NCBI RefSeq assembly: GCF_000409775.1
Contig: NZ_KE332391.1
Span: forward strand, 421,766 to 485,765
Length of the DNA: 64,000 bases
Reading direction: 5' to 3'
Source of the DNA: Litchfieldella anticariensis FP35 = DSM 16096
GTDB taxonomy: Bacteria; Pseudomonadota; Gammaproteobacteria; Pseudomonadales; Halomonadaceae
Shown: piece after piece, positions 1 to 9,115 of the stretch
Layout: each line of letters opens with the position of its first letter
Position numbering within the stretch: position 1 is the stretch's first letter
The notes under the pieces: model-generated
Databases searched by the model: none
The model's input: the letters and a program-made list of their open reading frames with translations, nothing else
What the model was told of the DNA's origin: nothing
Position numbers and translations under genes: made by a program

Positions 1-11
1 TACCAAGCCTT

Positions 12-746
12 TTGCGGCGGTCAGTACTGCTGATAACGACTCTCTTGGTATCCTTCTCGCCCCATGTTTCGGCGGATGAGCTGGTCTTCAACACGGAAGA
101 GTATCCGCCCTTCAATTTCTCCAACTCGGCCGGCGAGACCGACGGGCTGTCCACTCGCCTTCTCGAAGCGGCGCTGGAAGATGCGAACCTTTCGGCCACC
201 TTTCGCATCCTGCCCTGGGCTCGAGCCTATACCGAGGCGCGGCTGCGCGGACACCACTGCGTCTACTCCACCGCCAGAACACCGGAACGACAATACTTCT
301 TCCAGTGGGTAGGGCCGCTGGTCGAGACTGACTGGGCCGCCTTCGCCCTTGCCGATAGCAATATCCACGTCACGGGAATCGAGGAGCTGGAAGGTCTGCG
401 CGTGGGTAGCTTTCGGGAAGACGCCGTAGGCCACTTCGTAAAAAATCAGGGCATCCCGATTCTACTCGCGGCAGCAGACAGAGAGAATATCTTGCGCCTG
501 GAAGCAGGGCTGATCGACGTCTGGGTCAGCAGCGAAACCGTGGCCAAGTACATTGCCGCCGATACCGGGATCGCGGTCAAACGACTATTCACCTTCAACC
601 GAGTACATTTGTATCTGGCCTGCCACCCGTCGGTGCCTAAAGAGGTGGTATCTCAGCTTCAATCATCGCTGGACACCCTTCGTGCCGAAGGCCGCGATGA
701 ACGCATTCGAGAACGTGTTCTCGAGCAGTGGAGATGGGATCCATGA
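12..746 (+). CDS. Periplasmic solute-binding protein, family 3
   Basis: A 244-residue exported protein with an N-terminal signal peptide (hydrophobic core about residues 5-18, cleavage near VSA-DE) followed by a family 3 extracellular solute-binding fold, beginning with the typical EYPPFNF segment. No ABC permease or ATPase lies beside it. Instead its stop overlaps the start of a membrane diguanylate cyclase (ATGA), so it may act as a periplasmic ligand sensor for that enzyme rather than in uptake; this is inference. The first in-frame start is a TTG 11 bases into the window, and the true start could lie upstream. The ligand cannot be read from the sequence. Confidence 0.8.
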   Translation: MRRSVLLITTLLVSFSPHVSADELVFNTEEYPPFNFSNSAGETDGLSTRLLEAALEDANLSATFRILPWARAYTEARLRGHHCVYSTARTPERQYFFQWVGPLVETDWAAFALADSNIHVTGIEELEGLRVGSFREDAVGHFVKNQGIPILLAAADRENILRLEAGLIDVWVSSETVAKYIAADTGIAVKRLFTFNRVHLYLACHPSVPKEVVSQLQSSLDTLRAEGRDERIRERVLEQWRWDP

Positions 747-2017
747 GCGATTCCAACGCACACCGACTGAGGCAGCGTATCTCTCGCTGGCGTGGCATTA
801 CTGCCAAACAGGCGGTACTGACCCTGAGCATCGCCGTGATGTTGAGTATTCTCGCCGGGCTTGCCGAGCTGGCAGTGGAAGTGCGTACCATGCGCGAAGA
901 GGTACAGGAGCAGACACGACAACTACTCGATTTGGTGGACGGCACCGCTGCGGAAGCGGCGTTTCAGCTCAACCCCGACCTGGCACAGCAAGTGGCAAAC
1001 GGGCTATTCGATGGTGGCAACGTAAAACGTATCTCACTGCGCGACGATTTCGGTCGCACCATGGCAGTCCGGGAACAAGAGAGTAATGCGGAAACCGACT
1101 GGCTCCTGAATACACTGTTCGGCGATATCCTCCACTATCAGGGAACCCTGGAATACGACATGAACGGCAACGCTCTTGCCGAGCCGGTGGGAGAAATCGA
1201 GCTGACCCTGGATCTCGACAGTCTCGGTCGGGCCTTCCTGGAGCGAAGCGCTCTCATCATGACGCTGAGCGTGGTCAAGGCCTTCGCGATTGCCGCCTTA
1301 GTGGTGCTGACATTCTATTTCCTGATAACGCGTCCTTTGCTCAAGGTGCACGCGGCCATCTCCAACGTCGATCCGCAGCGACCAGGCGATTGGCCGAAGC
1401 CTTGGCTCAAACATCACCCCAACGATGAACTGGGACATCTGGTGGAGGGGCTGGACGCATTATTGAACGCTTTCCAGCATGGCTTGGATCAGCGCGACCG
1501 CCTTCACCAGATATCCACGGTCGATGGCTTGACGGGCATCGCCAATCGACGCCGCTTCGATATCTACCTGAGCGAAGAATGGTCCCGTGCACGACGCTCA
1601 GGACACGATCTGTCGATCCTGTTCATGGACATCGACAGCTTCAAGGCATTCAACGACAACTATGGCCACGTGGCAGGCGATGACTGCCTACGCGATGTGG
1701 CCCGTGCCCTCGCCGGGGCCGTGCCTCGAACCACCGACCTGGCAGCGCGCTACGGCGGCGAGGAGTTCGTCTGTGTATTACCCGACACCGATATCCACGG
1801 CGCGGTGGCCGTAGCACATAGAATTCACGAGGCGGTTCTGGCTCTAGAGATTCCCCATGCGTTTGCCGACACGCACGACCGAATCACCGTCAGCATCGGT
1901 GTAGCCAGTGCATCACCGGCCCAGCCTGGCACCGCGTCGGACTCCCTCTTGGAACAAGCAGACCGTCGTCTGTATCAAGCCAAGACCTCTGGGCGTAACC
2001 GGATAGTCTGGAAATGA
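743..2017 (+). CDS. Membrane-anchored diguanylate cyclase (GGDEF)
   Basis: Makes cyclic di-GMP from two GTP. The 424-residue protein has a TM helix (about 23-45), a periplasmic domain of roughly 120 residues, a second TM helix (about 170-196), a HAMP-like linker and a C-terminal GGDEF domain. The active-site motif is GGEEF at 338-342, and an RTTD motif exactly five residues upstream (329-332) is an intact product-inhibition I-site. ATG 743 is preferred over an in-frame GTG at 728 because it has GGAG about 9 bases upstream and forms an ATGA overlap with the solute-binding gene. Translational coupling suggests the two proteins form one sensory unit. Confidence 0.9.
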   Translation: MSDSNAHRLRQRISRWRGITAKQAVLTLSIAVMLSILAGLAELAVEVRTMREEVQEQTRQLLDLVDGTAAEAAFQLNPDLAQQVANGLFDGGNVKRISLRDDFGRTMAVREQESNAETDWLLNTLFGDILHYQGTLEYDMNGNALAEPVGEIELTLDLDSLGRAFLERSALIMTLSVVKAFAIAALVVLTFYFLITRPLLKVHAAISNVDPQRPGDWPKPWLKHHPNDELGHLVEGLDALLNAFQHGLDQRDRLHQISTVDGLTGIANRRRFDIYLSEEWSRARRSGHDLSILFMDIDSFKAFNDNYGHVAGDDCLRDVARALAGAVPRTTDLAARYGGEEFVCVLPDTDIHGAVAVAHRIHEAVLALEIPHAFADTHDRITVSIGVASASPAQPGTASDSLLEQADRRLYQAKTSGRNRIVWK

Positions 2018-2023
2018 GAGAAC

Positions 2024-2042
2024 GCCTGACACCTGATCAGGC
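2024..2042. terminator. Short hairpin between convergent genes
   Basis: A 6-bp stem GCCTGA/TCAGGC with a 7-base loop fills the gap between the convergent diguanylate cyclase and DUF2182 genes. The U tract is poor on both strands, so termination is only possible. Confidence 0.3.
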
Positions 2043-2821
2043 TAAACAAACGCCCCCCATAAGGTGGCCCCCCCCCAACCGACCAATACCACCCCCAGGC
2101 CACGCCCTAGCCAATGACCTCCCGGGGCCAGTTTCTCGATCAACACCCACAGTGCCAGGCCAGCGATCCAGACCAGGTTCATGACACCACCGACGAACAA
2201 CAGCAACATCAGCACCCAGCAGCAGCCAACGCAGTACATACCGTGCCGCAGGCCCATCATGAAGGTCCCCATCACCCCTTCACGCCAATGCGTCAGCATG
2301 AAATCCAGAGGCGAGCGGCAGTGCCGAAGGCAAGCATCCTTCAGTGGCGTCCATTGATAGATACCCGCCCCGATCAGCACCACGCCCGCCCCGACCAGGC
2401 TGGTCATCGTCATCATCGGCGAAAGCAGCGCAACGCGCTCCAGGACGTACTGCAACGCAACCGCCAGCACGCTGAACAGCGACCAGATCACAAGGTACCC
2501 CGAAGCGAAGATGCCCGAAGCCACGGCACCCTGTCCTCGCTCCCGACGCCGGCGTGACATGGTGACGTGCAGCAGGATCATCGGCGCGGCGCTGGGCAAC
2601 ATCATCGCTGCCATCATCACCACCCACATGACCAGCATCAGAGCCGCTTCAGCCAACGTCCAGGGTGCCAGGCTCATGGGCATCAACATGGTGCCCATGC
2701 TCGCCATGGACGTCGCTTCAATGAATAGGTAGCCCCAGCTCAAGACAAGGACGACGCCGAGCCCGACAATCACCAGCAGTCGGTCGCGTCGCAGCACGCT
2801 TTCCATCGTCGAAGTGCTCAT
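2042..2821 (-). CDS. DUF2182 integral membrane protein
   Basis: A 259-residue polytopic membrane protein rich in Met and His, with about seven hydrophobic segments. The segment with MMGLRHGMYCVGCCW matches the DUF2182 family, described as predicted metal-binding membrane proteins. It lies 42 bases downstream of the DUF1326 gene on the same strand, the usual partnership of these two families. No catalytic role is established for the family. The conserved Met/His/Cys residues suggest copper or another soft metal; that is inference. Confidence 0.85.
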   Translation of the reverse strand: MSTSTMESVLRRDRLLVIVGLGVVLVLSWGYLFIEATSMASMGTMLMPMSLAPWTLAEAALMLVMWVVMMAAMMLPSAAPMILLHVTMSRRRRERGQGAVASGIFASGYLVIWSLFSVLAVALQYVLERVALLSPMMTMTSLVGAGVVLIGAGIYQWTPLKDACLRHCRSPLDFMLTHWREGVMGTFMMGLRHGMYCVGCCWVLMLLLFVGGVMNLVWIAGLALWVLIEKLAPGGHWLGRGLGVVLVGWGGATLWGAFV

Positions 2822-2863
2822 CGCTCGAGTGCCAACTTCACTGCACTATGCCGACACCCCTCA

Positions 2864-3496
2864 CTATGCCGCCACCCCTTGTGGTGTCTGCACCACATGC
2901 GCCAACGTACTGTGTGACCCACTGGTAGTGAATGCGATCGCTCCGCTACTCTGGATATTTGCCGCGGCGACCTCGCCCTCGAGATGCTCGAAACCTTCGG
3001 GCATGACGACCCGTATCCGATGCGGCGCACCGGTCACCGGGTTCTTGATCGGCTCCACATCGCTTTGCAGTGCCCCGGGAATATCCAGACGTGCCGTCCT
3101 CGCCTCCTGGTCGAACTCGACCGTGATCGGGGCAAAGATGGGATCGTGCATCTTGGTCACGATCAGGCTGAAGATATTGAACAGTGTACCCTCGTCCGAG
3201 TGCTCCCCCGACATGATGGCAAACAATGCCTCACGCTGTTCCGGACTGGCCCGTTCATCGATGAGCGGTTGTGCCTCACCATTGCCTTCGTGAAGCGGTC
3301 CCGGGAAATGCACGACGACAAAGAATCCCAGACCGTCCAGGCGGGTATCCTCGAAAAACCCGGAGTCGATCTGCATGCCCAGTAATCCCCAACATTCTCC
3401 GTGGGTCGGGGGGGCATTGAAATCGCAGGGACAACCAAATGCGCAGTTACAGTTTTTGATCCATCGTCCTTCAAGACGCCAGTTTGCCTGTGCCAT
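2864..3496 (-). CDS. DUF1326 domain protein
   Basis: A 210-residue soluble protein with the hallmark cysteine cluster CNCAFGCPCDF near the N terminus (about 16-26), diagnostic of DUF1326. Start 3496 (MAQANW) is preferred over ATG 3502 because AAGGGG lies 8 bases upstream of it and only 2 bases upstream of the other. It is co-oriented with and just upstream of DUF2182, so the two are probably one transcript. Four clustered Cys suggest metal binding. The function is unknown. Confidence 0.85.
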   Translation of the reverse strand: MAQANWRLEGRWIKNCNCAFGCPCDFNAPPTHGECWGLLGMQIDSGFFEDTRLDGLGFFVVVHFPGPLHEGNGEAQPLIDERASPEQREALFAIMSGEHSDEGTLFNIFSLIVTKMHDPIFAPITVEFDQEARTARLDIPGALQSDVEPIKNPVTGAPHRIRVVMPEGFEHLEGEVAAANIQSSGAIAFTTSGSHSTLAHVVQTPQGVAA

Positions 3497-3697
3497 GACC
3501 ATAGCCCCTTATTGTTATCGGCAGGAAAATACCTTCCTTGGACGATGCCGTGCTCCCTACTCATCCTCGTAGTTTAGTGGGCATGGGCTTGGTCGAAAGC
3601 GTCTCGTAAGACCATTCATCGTTAAGCTAAGACTGGATTTTTCTCACCAATTTGGATGATCTCGAAACTCATCGAATCAGATGGACGCATGAGAGCA

Positions 3698-4939
3698 TCA
3701 TACCGTGGCCATCCCAGCTTTTTCGAGAATGGCTTCCAGCAACACCTGACAACCCAGTGCACAGTGCTCGGGGGTGGCGTATTCGGCCTCGTTGTGGCTG
3801 ATGCCATCGCGGCAGGGAATGAAGATCATCGCCGTCGGCGCTACCCGCGAGACATAAACCGAGTCGTGGCCGGCACCGCTCATCATCCGGCGGTAGGCCA
3901 CGCCTTGAGCCTTTACTGCGGTTTCCACCGCCTCGATACAACCGGTATTGAAATGCACCACCGGCGATTTCCAGATCCGATCGCTACGGACCTCAACACC
4001 AAAGGCGTCACTGGCAGCCATCAGTTCACGCTCGAAAACGGCTTCCAGGGCATCGAGCTCAGCTTCCACCACATGACGCAAATCGACGCTGAGCCTCACC
4101 CCGCCAGGGATCACATTACGTGAAGCCGACACGATATCCAGACAGCCACAAGTGACCTTGGTGTCGCCACTCTCGTCGGCCAGTGCATGGCTCTGCAGGC
4201 GGTCGATGAGGCGCGCCGCTGCTGCAAGCGCATCGTGGCGATAGCGCATCGGCGTCGGCCCCGCATGAGCGGACTGGCCAGTGAAGGTCACGTCGAACCA
4301 GCGCATGCCCTGCACACCGGTCACGACTCCCAGGCTTTCGCCCTCCTCCTCCAGCACCGGCCCCTGCTCGATATGCAACTCGAAGAAGGCAGCCAAGCGT
4401 GGCTCGCCCACCGGCATCGTACCCGCAAAGCCGGTGGCTTCGAGCGCCTCTCCCAGCGTCACGCCATCGCGATCCTCGCGAGCCAGGGTCGATTCAACGC
4501 TGAACTCGCCAGCATAGGTGCCCGATGCAACCATGGCGGGTGCGAAGCGACTGCCCTCCTCGTTGGTCCATATCACCAGCTCCAGGGGCCGCTCGGTGAC
4601 GATACCCCGATCATGCAGGGTGCGGAACACTTCGAGGCCGGCCAGCACGCCAAGAATGCCGTCGAAGCGACCGCCCCGGGGCTGGGTATCCAGATGGCTG
4701 CCGGTCGCCACCGGATCCAGGTCATCGAGCGTGCCGGAGCGGCGAATAAACAGGTTGCCGACCCGATCCACTTTCACCGAACAACCAATCGCCTCGCACC
4801 ATTCGATCAAGAGCCGCCGACCGGCGGCATCTTCCTCGGTCAGCGCCAGGCGACAACTGCCACCATTCTCGGTAGGGCCAATCTCGGCCATGGCCATCAG
4901 GCTGTCCCACAGCCGTTGGGAATCGATGGATACTGTCAT
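3698..4939 (-). CDS. M20 family Zn-dependent amidohydrolase (N-carbamoyl-amino acid hydrolase/allantoate amidohydrolase type)
   Basis: A 413-residue M20/hydantoinase-carbamoylase family enzyme. Metal-ligand motifs are in order: GSHLDT with FDGILG, NEEGSRF, ELHIEQG and the C-terminal GISHNE. The family removes carbamoyl groups from N-carbamoyl amino acids or ureido compounds, releasing ammonia and CO2. It is divergent from an operon containing agmatine deiminase, whose product is N-carbamoylputrescine, and no nitrilase-type AguB is present nearby. It may therefore supply the decarbamoylation step, or act as beta-ureidopropionase. A GAGAGGAA ribosome site precedes ATG 4939. Confidence 0.85.
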   Translation of the reverse strand: MTVSIDSQRLWDSLMAMAEIGPTENGGSCRLALTEEDAAGRRLLIEWCEAIGCSVKVDRVGNLFIRRSGTLDDLDPVATGSHLDTQPRGGRFDGILGVLAGLEVFRTLHDRGIVTERPLELVIWTNEEGSRFAPAMVASGTYAGEFSVESTLAREDRDGVTLGEALEATGFAGTMPVGEPRLAAFFELHIEQGPVLEEEGESLGVVTGVQGMRWFDVTFTGQSAHAGPTPMRYRHDALAAAARLIDRLQSHALADESGDTKVTCGCLDIVSASRNVIPGGVRLSVDLRHVVEAELDALEAVFERELMAASDAFGVEVRSDRIWKSPVVHFNTGCIEAVETAVKAQGVAYRRMMSGAGHDSVYVSRVAPTAMIFIPCRDGISHNEAEYATPEHCALGCQVLLEAILEKAGMATV

Positions 4940-5089
4940 TGTTATTCCTCTCGTCGGTCATTCATGAGATGACCTTAGAAACAGCGCTCATGCAGCGATA
5001 TACCCCAATCGGGATATGTCATCGAACGTTCGCACCTCGCTAGCCTGCTCTCGGCTCCCTTCGATTCGCACAACAAAGAGGCCGAGACC
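4940..5089. promoter_or_regulatory. Divergent promoter region with imperfect palindrome
   Basis: The 150-base gap between the divergent amidohydrolase and aminotransferase genes must hold both promoters. An imperfect inverted repeat, ATATACCCC then GGGATAT (4998-5017), is a possible operator. No regulator gene is adjacent, so the binding protein is unknown. Confidence 0.3.
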
Positions 5090-6496
5090 ATGAACGAGAT
5101 CCTCAAGACGTCCCACACCTACGATGCCGATGCCCTGTGGCGGAAGGACAAGGACCACTTCATCCACCCCTTCACTGACTTCAGCGTCTTCCATGAACAA
5201 GGCTGCGACCTGATCACCGATAGTGAAGGCATTCACGTCGCCGATGCCCACGGCAACCGCTTCATCGATGGCATCGCTGGGCTATGGTGCGTCAATGTCG
5301 GCCACGGTCGAACCGAGATCGCCCAAGCCATGGCCGAGCAAGCCACGCGCATGGCCTACTTCTCGACTTTCAACAATCTTTCCAATGCGCCAGCCGCCGA
5401 GCTCGCCGCCAAGCTCGCCGAGTTGGCTCCCGCACACCTCAACCATGTGTTCTATAGCTGCGGAGGATCTGCTGCCAACGACGCCACCATCCGCCTGGTG
5501 CACTACTACTTCAACCGCCTGGGCAAGCCAAACAAGAAGCGCATCCTGTCACGTCGCAATGCCTACCACGGCACGACGTATCTCGCCGCCAGCCTGACCG
5601 GCATCGAGAGCAACAACTGGGATTTCGACACCCTCGACCATCTGGTGACCCACCTCAGCGAGGCCAACTGCTATCGCTGCCCGCAGGGCATGAGCGAATC
5701 CAAGTACTGCGATCACTTGGTGAAGGAGTTAGAGGACATCATCGAGCGGATCGGCGCCGACAATATCGCCGCCTTCATCGCCGAACCGATCATGGGCGCC
5801 GGCGGCGTATTGATGGCACCCGAGGGTTATCACAAGCGCATGCAGGCGGTGTGTCGTGCTCACGACATCCTCTACATCGCCGACGAGGTGGTCACCGGCT
5901 TTGGCCGTCTGGGACATTTCTTCGCTTCTGAGGCGGTATTCGATACCCAACCGGACATCATCAACGTCGCCAAGGGATTGTCGTCGGGCTATGCCCCGTT
6001 GGGCGCCACGCTAATCTCCGACGAACTCTACGCGGTGCTCGGCACGCCGCAACGCAAGGGAGGCGTGCTCAGCACCGGATTCACCTACTCGGGCCACCCC
6101 GTGAGCTGTGCCGCGGCGTTGAAGAACATCGAAATCATGCAGCGCGAGGCGATCTGCGACAACGTCCGCAAGCTCGGCCCCTACCTCGAGACTCAACTCA
6201 AGACCCTGGCGCATCACGAGACGGTGGGCGACGTACGTGGCAGCCATTTCATGCTGTGCATCGAGAATGTCGCCGACAAGACGACCAAGGATCTGTTGCC
6301 AGTGGAAGCACGAGTCGGCGACCGAGTCGCCTTCGAGGCCCAGCAGCGTGGGCTGATCGTCCGTCCGGTGGGACATCTGAACATCGTCTCGCCACCGTTG
6401 ATCTGGGACCGCGGCGTCGTCGACCGGGTGGTGGCAATCCTCGACGAATCGCTGGCCGCGACCACCGCCACACTGAAACGCGACGGTTATCTATAA
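5090..6496 (+). CDS. Class III PLP aminotransferase (putrescine/diamine- or beta-alanine-pyruvate type)
   Basis: A 468-residue class III aminotransferase. The N-terminal GLWCVNVGHG and the Schiff-base lysine in INVAKGLSSGY (about Lys295) are clear, as is IADEVVTGFGR before it. It resembles SpuC-like putrescine-pyruvate and beta-alanine-pyruvate enzymes, and carries an extra Cys pair (CYRCP) near residue 190 seen in some subfamilies. The operon continues with NhaC and agmatine deiminase, favouring a polyamine substrate (putrescine to 4-aminobutanal), but specificity cannot be proved from sequence. AGAGGCC precedes the ATG. Confidence 0.85.
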   Translation: MNEILKTSHTYDADALWRKDKDHFIHPFTDFSVFHEQGCDLITDSEGIHVADAHGNRFIDGIAGLWCVNVGHGRTEIAQAMAEQATRMAYFSTFNNLSNAPAAELAAKLAELAPAHLNHVFYSCGGSAANDATIRLVHYYFNRLGKPNKKRILSRRNAYHGTTYLAASLTGIESNNWDFDTLDHLVTHLSEANCYRCPQGMSESKYCDHLVKELEDIIERIGADNIAAFIAEPIMGAGGVLMAPEGYHKRMQAVCRAHDILYIADEVVTGFGRLGHFFASEAVFDTQPDIINVAKGLSSGYAPLGATLISDELYAVLGTPQRKGGVLSTGFTYSGHPVSCAAALKNIEIMQREAICDNVRKLGPYLETQLKTLAHHETVGDVRGSHFMLCIENVADKTTKDLLPVEARVGDRVAFEAQQRGLIVRPVGHLNIVSPPLIWDRGVVDRVVAILDESLAATTATLKRDGYL

Positions 6497-6546
6497 GCCC
6501 TGTCCATCCTCGAAACACCATTACAACGACAAGACGAGATTGCTCT

Positions 6547-7893
6547 ATGGAAAGCTTTGGACTCTGGAGCCTGTTGCCCACCCTGGTGGTGCTGGGCATG
6601 GCGATCATCACTCGCCGCACCATCGAATCGCTGATGGCCGGCACCCTGGTCGGCCTGCTGATGATCGATCCCACCACGGTGGTCAGCCAAGGTTCCAATA
6701 TCCTGCTGACAGTACTCGGCAATGACACCGTGACTTGGATCATACTGGTCTGCGGCCTGTTCGGCAGCCTGATCGCGCTGCTGGTCAAGACCGGCGGGGT
6801 GCTGACCTTCGGCGACGCTGTGACCCGGCGAATCCATACACGCCAGCAGAGCCTGCTGGCCACCTGGCTGCTGGGTCTGGTGATTTTCGTCGACGATTAC
6901 CTGAACGCGCTGACCATCAGCGCCTCGATGAAGAAGATCACCGACCGCTTCAAGGTCTCGCGCGAGATGCTGTCCTATGTGGTCGACTCGACCGCGGCAC
7001 CGATCTGTATCCTGGTGCCTTTCTCCACCTGGGCGGTGTTCTTCGCCGGACTGCTGGAAGACAACGAAGTCGCCACCAACGGCATGGGCCTGTACATCGA
7101 GGCGATTCCCTTCATGTTCTATGCCTGGATCGCCGCCGCCATCGTGCCGCTGGTGGCCATGGGCATGATACCGGCGCTGGGCCCCATGAAGGCCGCCGAG
7201 GCCCGCGCCGCTTCCGGCCGGTTGATGCCTGAAGGCGTCGACGACGCTGTCTTGGAAGTGGAGGACGACGGTCGTCGTCGACCGCACCTGCTCAATTTCC
7301 TACTGCCCATCGCTGCGCTGATTGGCTTCACCTGGTACTTCGAGATCGACATCCTGCGCGGGGTGATCGTGGCCCTGGCGGTCACGCTGGCACTGATCTT
7401 CAGCCAACGCCTGCTGAGCTTTCACGATACCTTCGACACCGCGCTGGAGGGGTTCAAGGCGATGATCATGCCGCTCGGCACCCTGGTCGCCGGCTTCACC
7501 CTCAAGGAAGTCAACGATGTGCTGGGCCTGACCGAGTTCGTGATCGCCACGGTGCAACCGCTGATGACACCCGGCATGCTACCGGCGGTGGTATTCGTCA
7601 CCATGGCCTTCCTGGCCTTCGCCACCGGCTCCTTCTGGGGGCTGTTCGCCGTGGCCATGCCGATCGTGCTGCCGTTGGCAGCCAGCGTCGAGGCCAACAT
7701 GCCACTGGTGATCGGTGCCTTGATCTCGGCCAGTTCGTTCGGCAGCCATGCCTGTTTCTACGGCGACTCCACCGTGCTTTCCGCCCAGGGCAGTGGCTGC
7801 ACGCCAATGGCCCATGCCCTGACCCAACTGCCTTATGTACTGATTGCCGCCACCCTCGCCACTGGTGTATTCCTGGTGGTGGGCCATCTATGA
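6547..7893 (+). CDS. nhaC: NhaC-family Na+/H+ antiporter or substrate carrier
   Basis: A 448-residue protein with about eleven hydrophobic segments, of the NhaC ion transporter superfamily. The first part (SLLPTLVVLGMAIITRR) and the FVDDYLNALTISASMK segment are typical. The start is placed at ATG 6547 after the aminotransferase stop; a longer open frame upstream overlaps that gene and is rejected. It overlaps agmatine deiminase by ATGA. NhaC relatives include metabolite/cation exchangers, so inside this operon it may carry agmatine or a product rather than only sodium. Confidence 0.85.
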   Translation: MESFGLWSLLPTLVVLGMAIITRRTIESLMAGTLVGLLMIDPTTVVSQGSNILLTVLGNDTVTWIILVCGLFGSLIALLVKTGGVLTFGDAVTRRIHTRQQSLLATWLLGLVIFVDDYLNALTISASMKKITDRFKVSREMLSYVVDSTAAPICILVPFSTWAVFFAGLLEDNEVATNGMGLYIEAIPFMFYAWIAAAIVPLVAMGMIPALGPMKAAEARAASGRLMPEGVDDAVLEVEDDGRRRPHLLNFLLPIAALIGFTWYFEIDILRGVIVALAVTLALIFSQRLLSFHDTFDTALEGFKAMIMPLGTLVAGFTLKEVNDVLGLTEFVIATVQPLMTPGMLPAVVFVTMAFLAFATGSFWGLFAVAMPIVLPLAASVEANMPLVIGALISASSFGSHACFYGDSTVLSAQGSGCTPMAHALTQLPYVLIAATLATGVFLVVGHL

Positions 7894-9041
7894 GAATCGC
7901 CATGACCCATACATCGAACACTCCCCACATGAACGTCACTCCCGCGGAACTAGGCTTTGCCATGCCCGCCGAGTTTTCTCCCCATAGCGCCTGCTGGATG
8001 CTGTGGCCGCAGCGTCCGGATACCTGGCGCTATGGCGCCAAGCCCGCACAACAGGCGTTCGTCGAGGTCGCCACGGCCATCGCCGAGAGCGAAACCGTCT
8101 ACGTGGGCGTCAACGACGAGCAGTATGAGAACGCGCGCAATCAATTACCCGCCCATGTGCGCGTGGTAGAACTCTCCAGTAACGATGCTTGGATGCGCGA
8201 TGTAGGCCCGACCTTCGTCACTCACCCCGACGGCCGGCTGGCAATGGTCGACTGGGAGTTCAACGCCTGGGGTGGGCTCAAGGGCGGGCTCTATTTCCCG
8301 TGGGACAAGGACCGCCGCATCCGCACCAAGATCGCCGAGATACTCGGTATTCCGCGCTTCGAGGCGCCAGTAGTGCTGGAAGGCGGTGCCATCCACGTCG
8401 ATGGCGATGGTACCCTGATCACCACCGAAGAATGCCTTCTCAACCCCAACCGCAACCCGGACCTCTCCCGCCAACGGATGGAAAACGTACTGCACGATTA
8501 TCTGGGTGTGGAGAAGGTCATCTGGCTACCGCGTGGCTGCCATCTCGACGAGACCGACGGCCACATCGACAACCTGTGCTGCTTCGTGGCTCCCGGCGAA
8601 GTGGCATTGAACTGGTGCGACGACGAGCATGACCCGCAGCACGCCATATCACGCGAGGCGTTGGAGGTACTGGAAAACGCCACCGATGCCCGCGGCCGTG
8701 CATTGAAGGTGCACAAGTTGCCCCAACCCGGACCGCTGCATATCGCCGAGGAAGAAGCCAGTGGCATCGACCGCCTGAGCAGCTCCCATCCACGCCAACC
8801 GGGCGATCGCATGGCTGCCTCCTACGCCAACTTCTACATTGGCAACTCGGTGGTGGTGATGCCGCTGCTCGACCCGACCCACGACGACCAAGCCAAAGCG
8901 ACACTTCAGGATCTATTCCCCGACAGACGGGTAATTGGCGTGCCCGCTCGCGAGATCCTGCTCGGCGGCGGCAATATTCACTGCATTACGCAGCAACAGC
9001 CTCTTTGCGTCGCCTCTCCAGGCATGTCGAGGCCAGAGTAA
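7890..9041 (+). CDS. aguA: Agmatine deiminase
   Basis: Hydrolyses agmatine to N-carbamoylputrescine and ammonia. The 383-residue protein has the penteinase-fold motifs of the family: NDAWMRDVGPTF, LEGGAIHVDGDGT, HLDETDGHIDN and the catalytic Cys in GGGNIHCITQQ (about Cys365). ATG 7890 overlaps the nhaC stop; ATG 7902 (MTHTSN) is an alternative start. Being last in an operon with a diamine-type aminotransferase suggests agmatine use as nitrogen and carbon source. Confidence 0.93.
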   Translation: MRIAMTHTSNTPHMNVTPAELGFAMPAEFSPHSACWMLWPQRPDTWRYGAKPAQQAFVEVATAIAESETVYVGVNDEQYENARNQLPAHVRVVELSSNDAWMRDVGPTFVTHPDGRLAMVDWEFNAWGGLKGGLYFPWDKDRRIRTKIAEILGIPRFEAPVVLEGGAIHVDGDGTLITTEECLLNPNRNPDLSRQRMENVLHDYLGVEKVIWLPRGCHLDETDGHIDNLCCFVAPGEVALNWCDDEHDPQHAISREALEVLENATDARGRALKVHKLPQPGPLHIAEEEASGIDRLSSSHPRQPGDRMAASYANFYIGNSVVVMPLLDPTHDDQAKATLQDLFPDRRVIGVPAREILLGGGNIHCITQQQPLCVASPGMSRPE

Positions 9042-9115
9042 AAAAACAGCGTTTGGAAACTTCGACACTGAATCGACGGTCCAACGTTGCAATCCTCAAC
9101 GGAAGGAGAAATAGC

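Noticed and set aside
2814-3293. 159-residue plus-strand frame opposite DUF1326
   Set aside because: It is antisense to a gene with clear family motifs and ribosome site, and its protein has no recognisable domain.
4187-4972. 261-residue plus-strand frame opposite the M20 hydrolase
   Set aside because: Complementary shadow of a gene with all metal-ligand motifs; composition is typical of antisense high-GC frames.
6256-6546. N-terminal extension of the NhaC frame
   Set aside because: It overlaps the end of the aminotransferase in another frame and reads as low-complexity Arg-rich sequence before the true membrane protein start.
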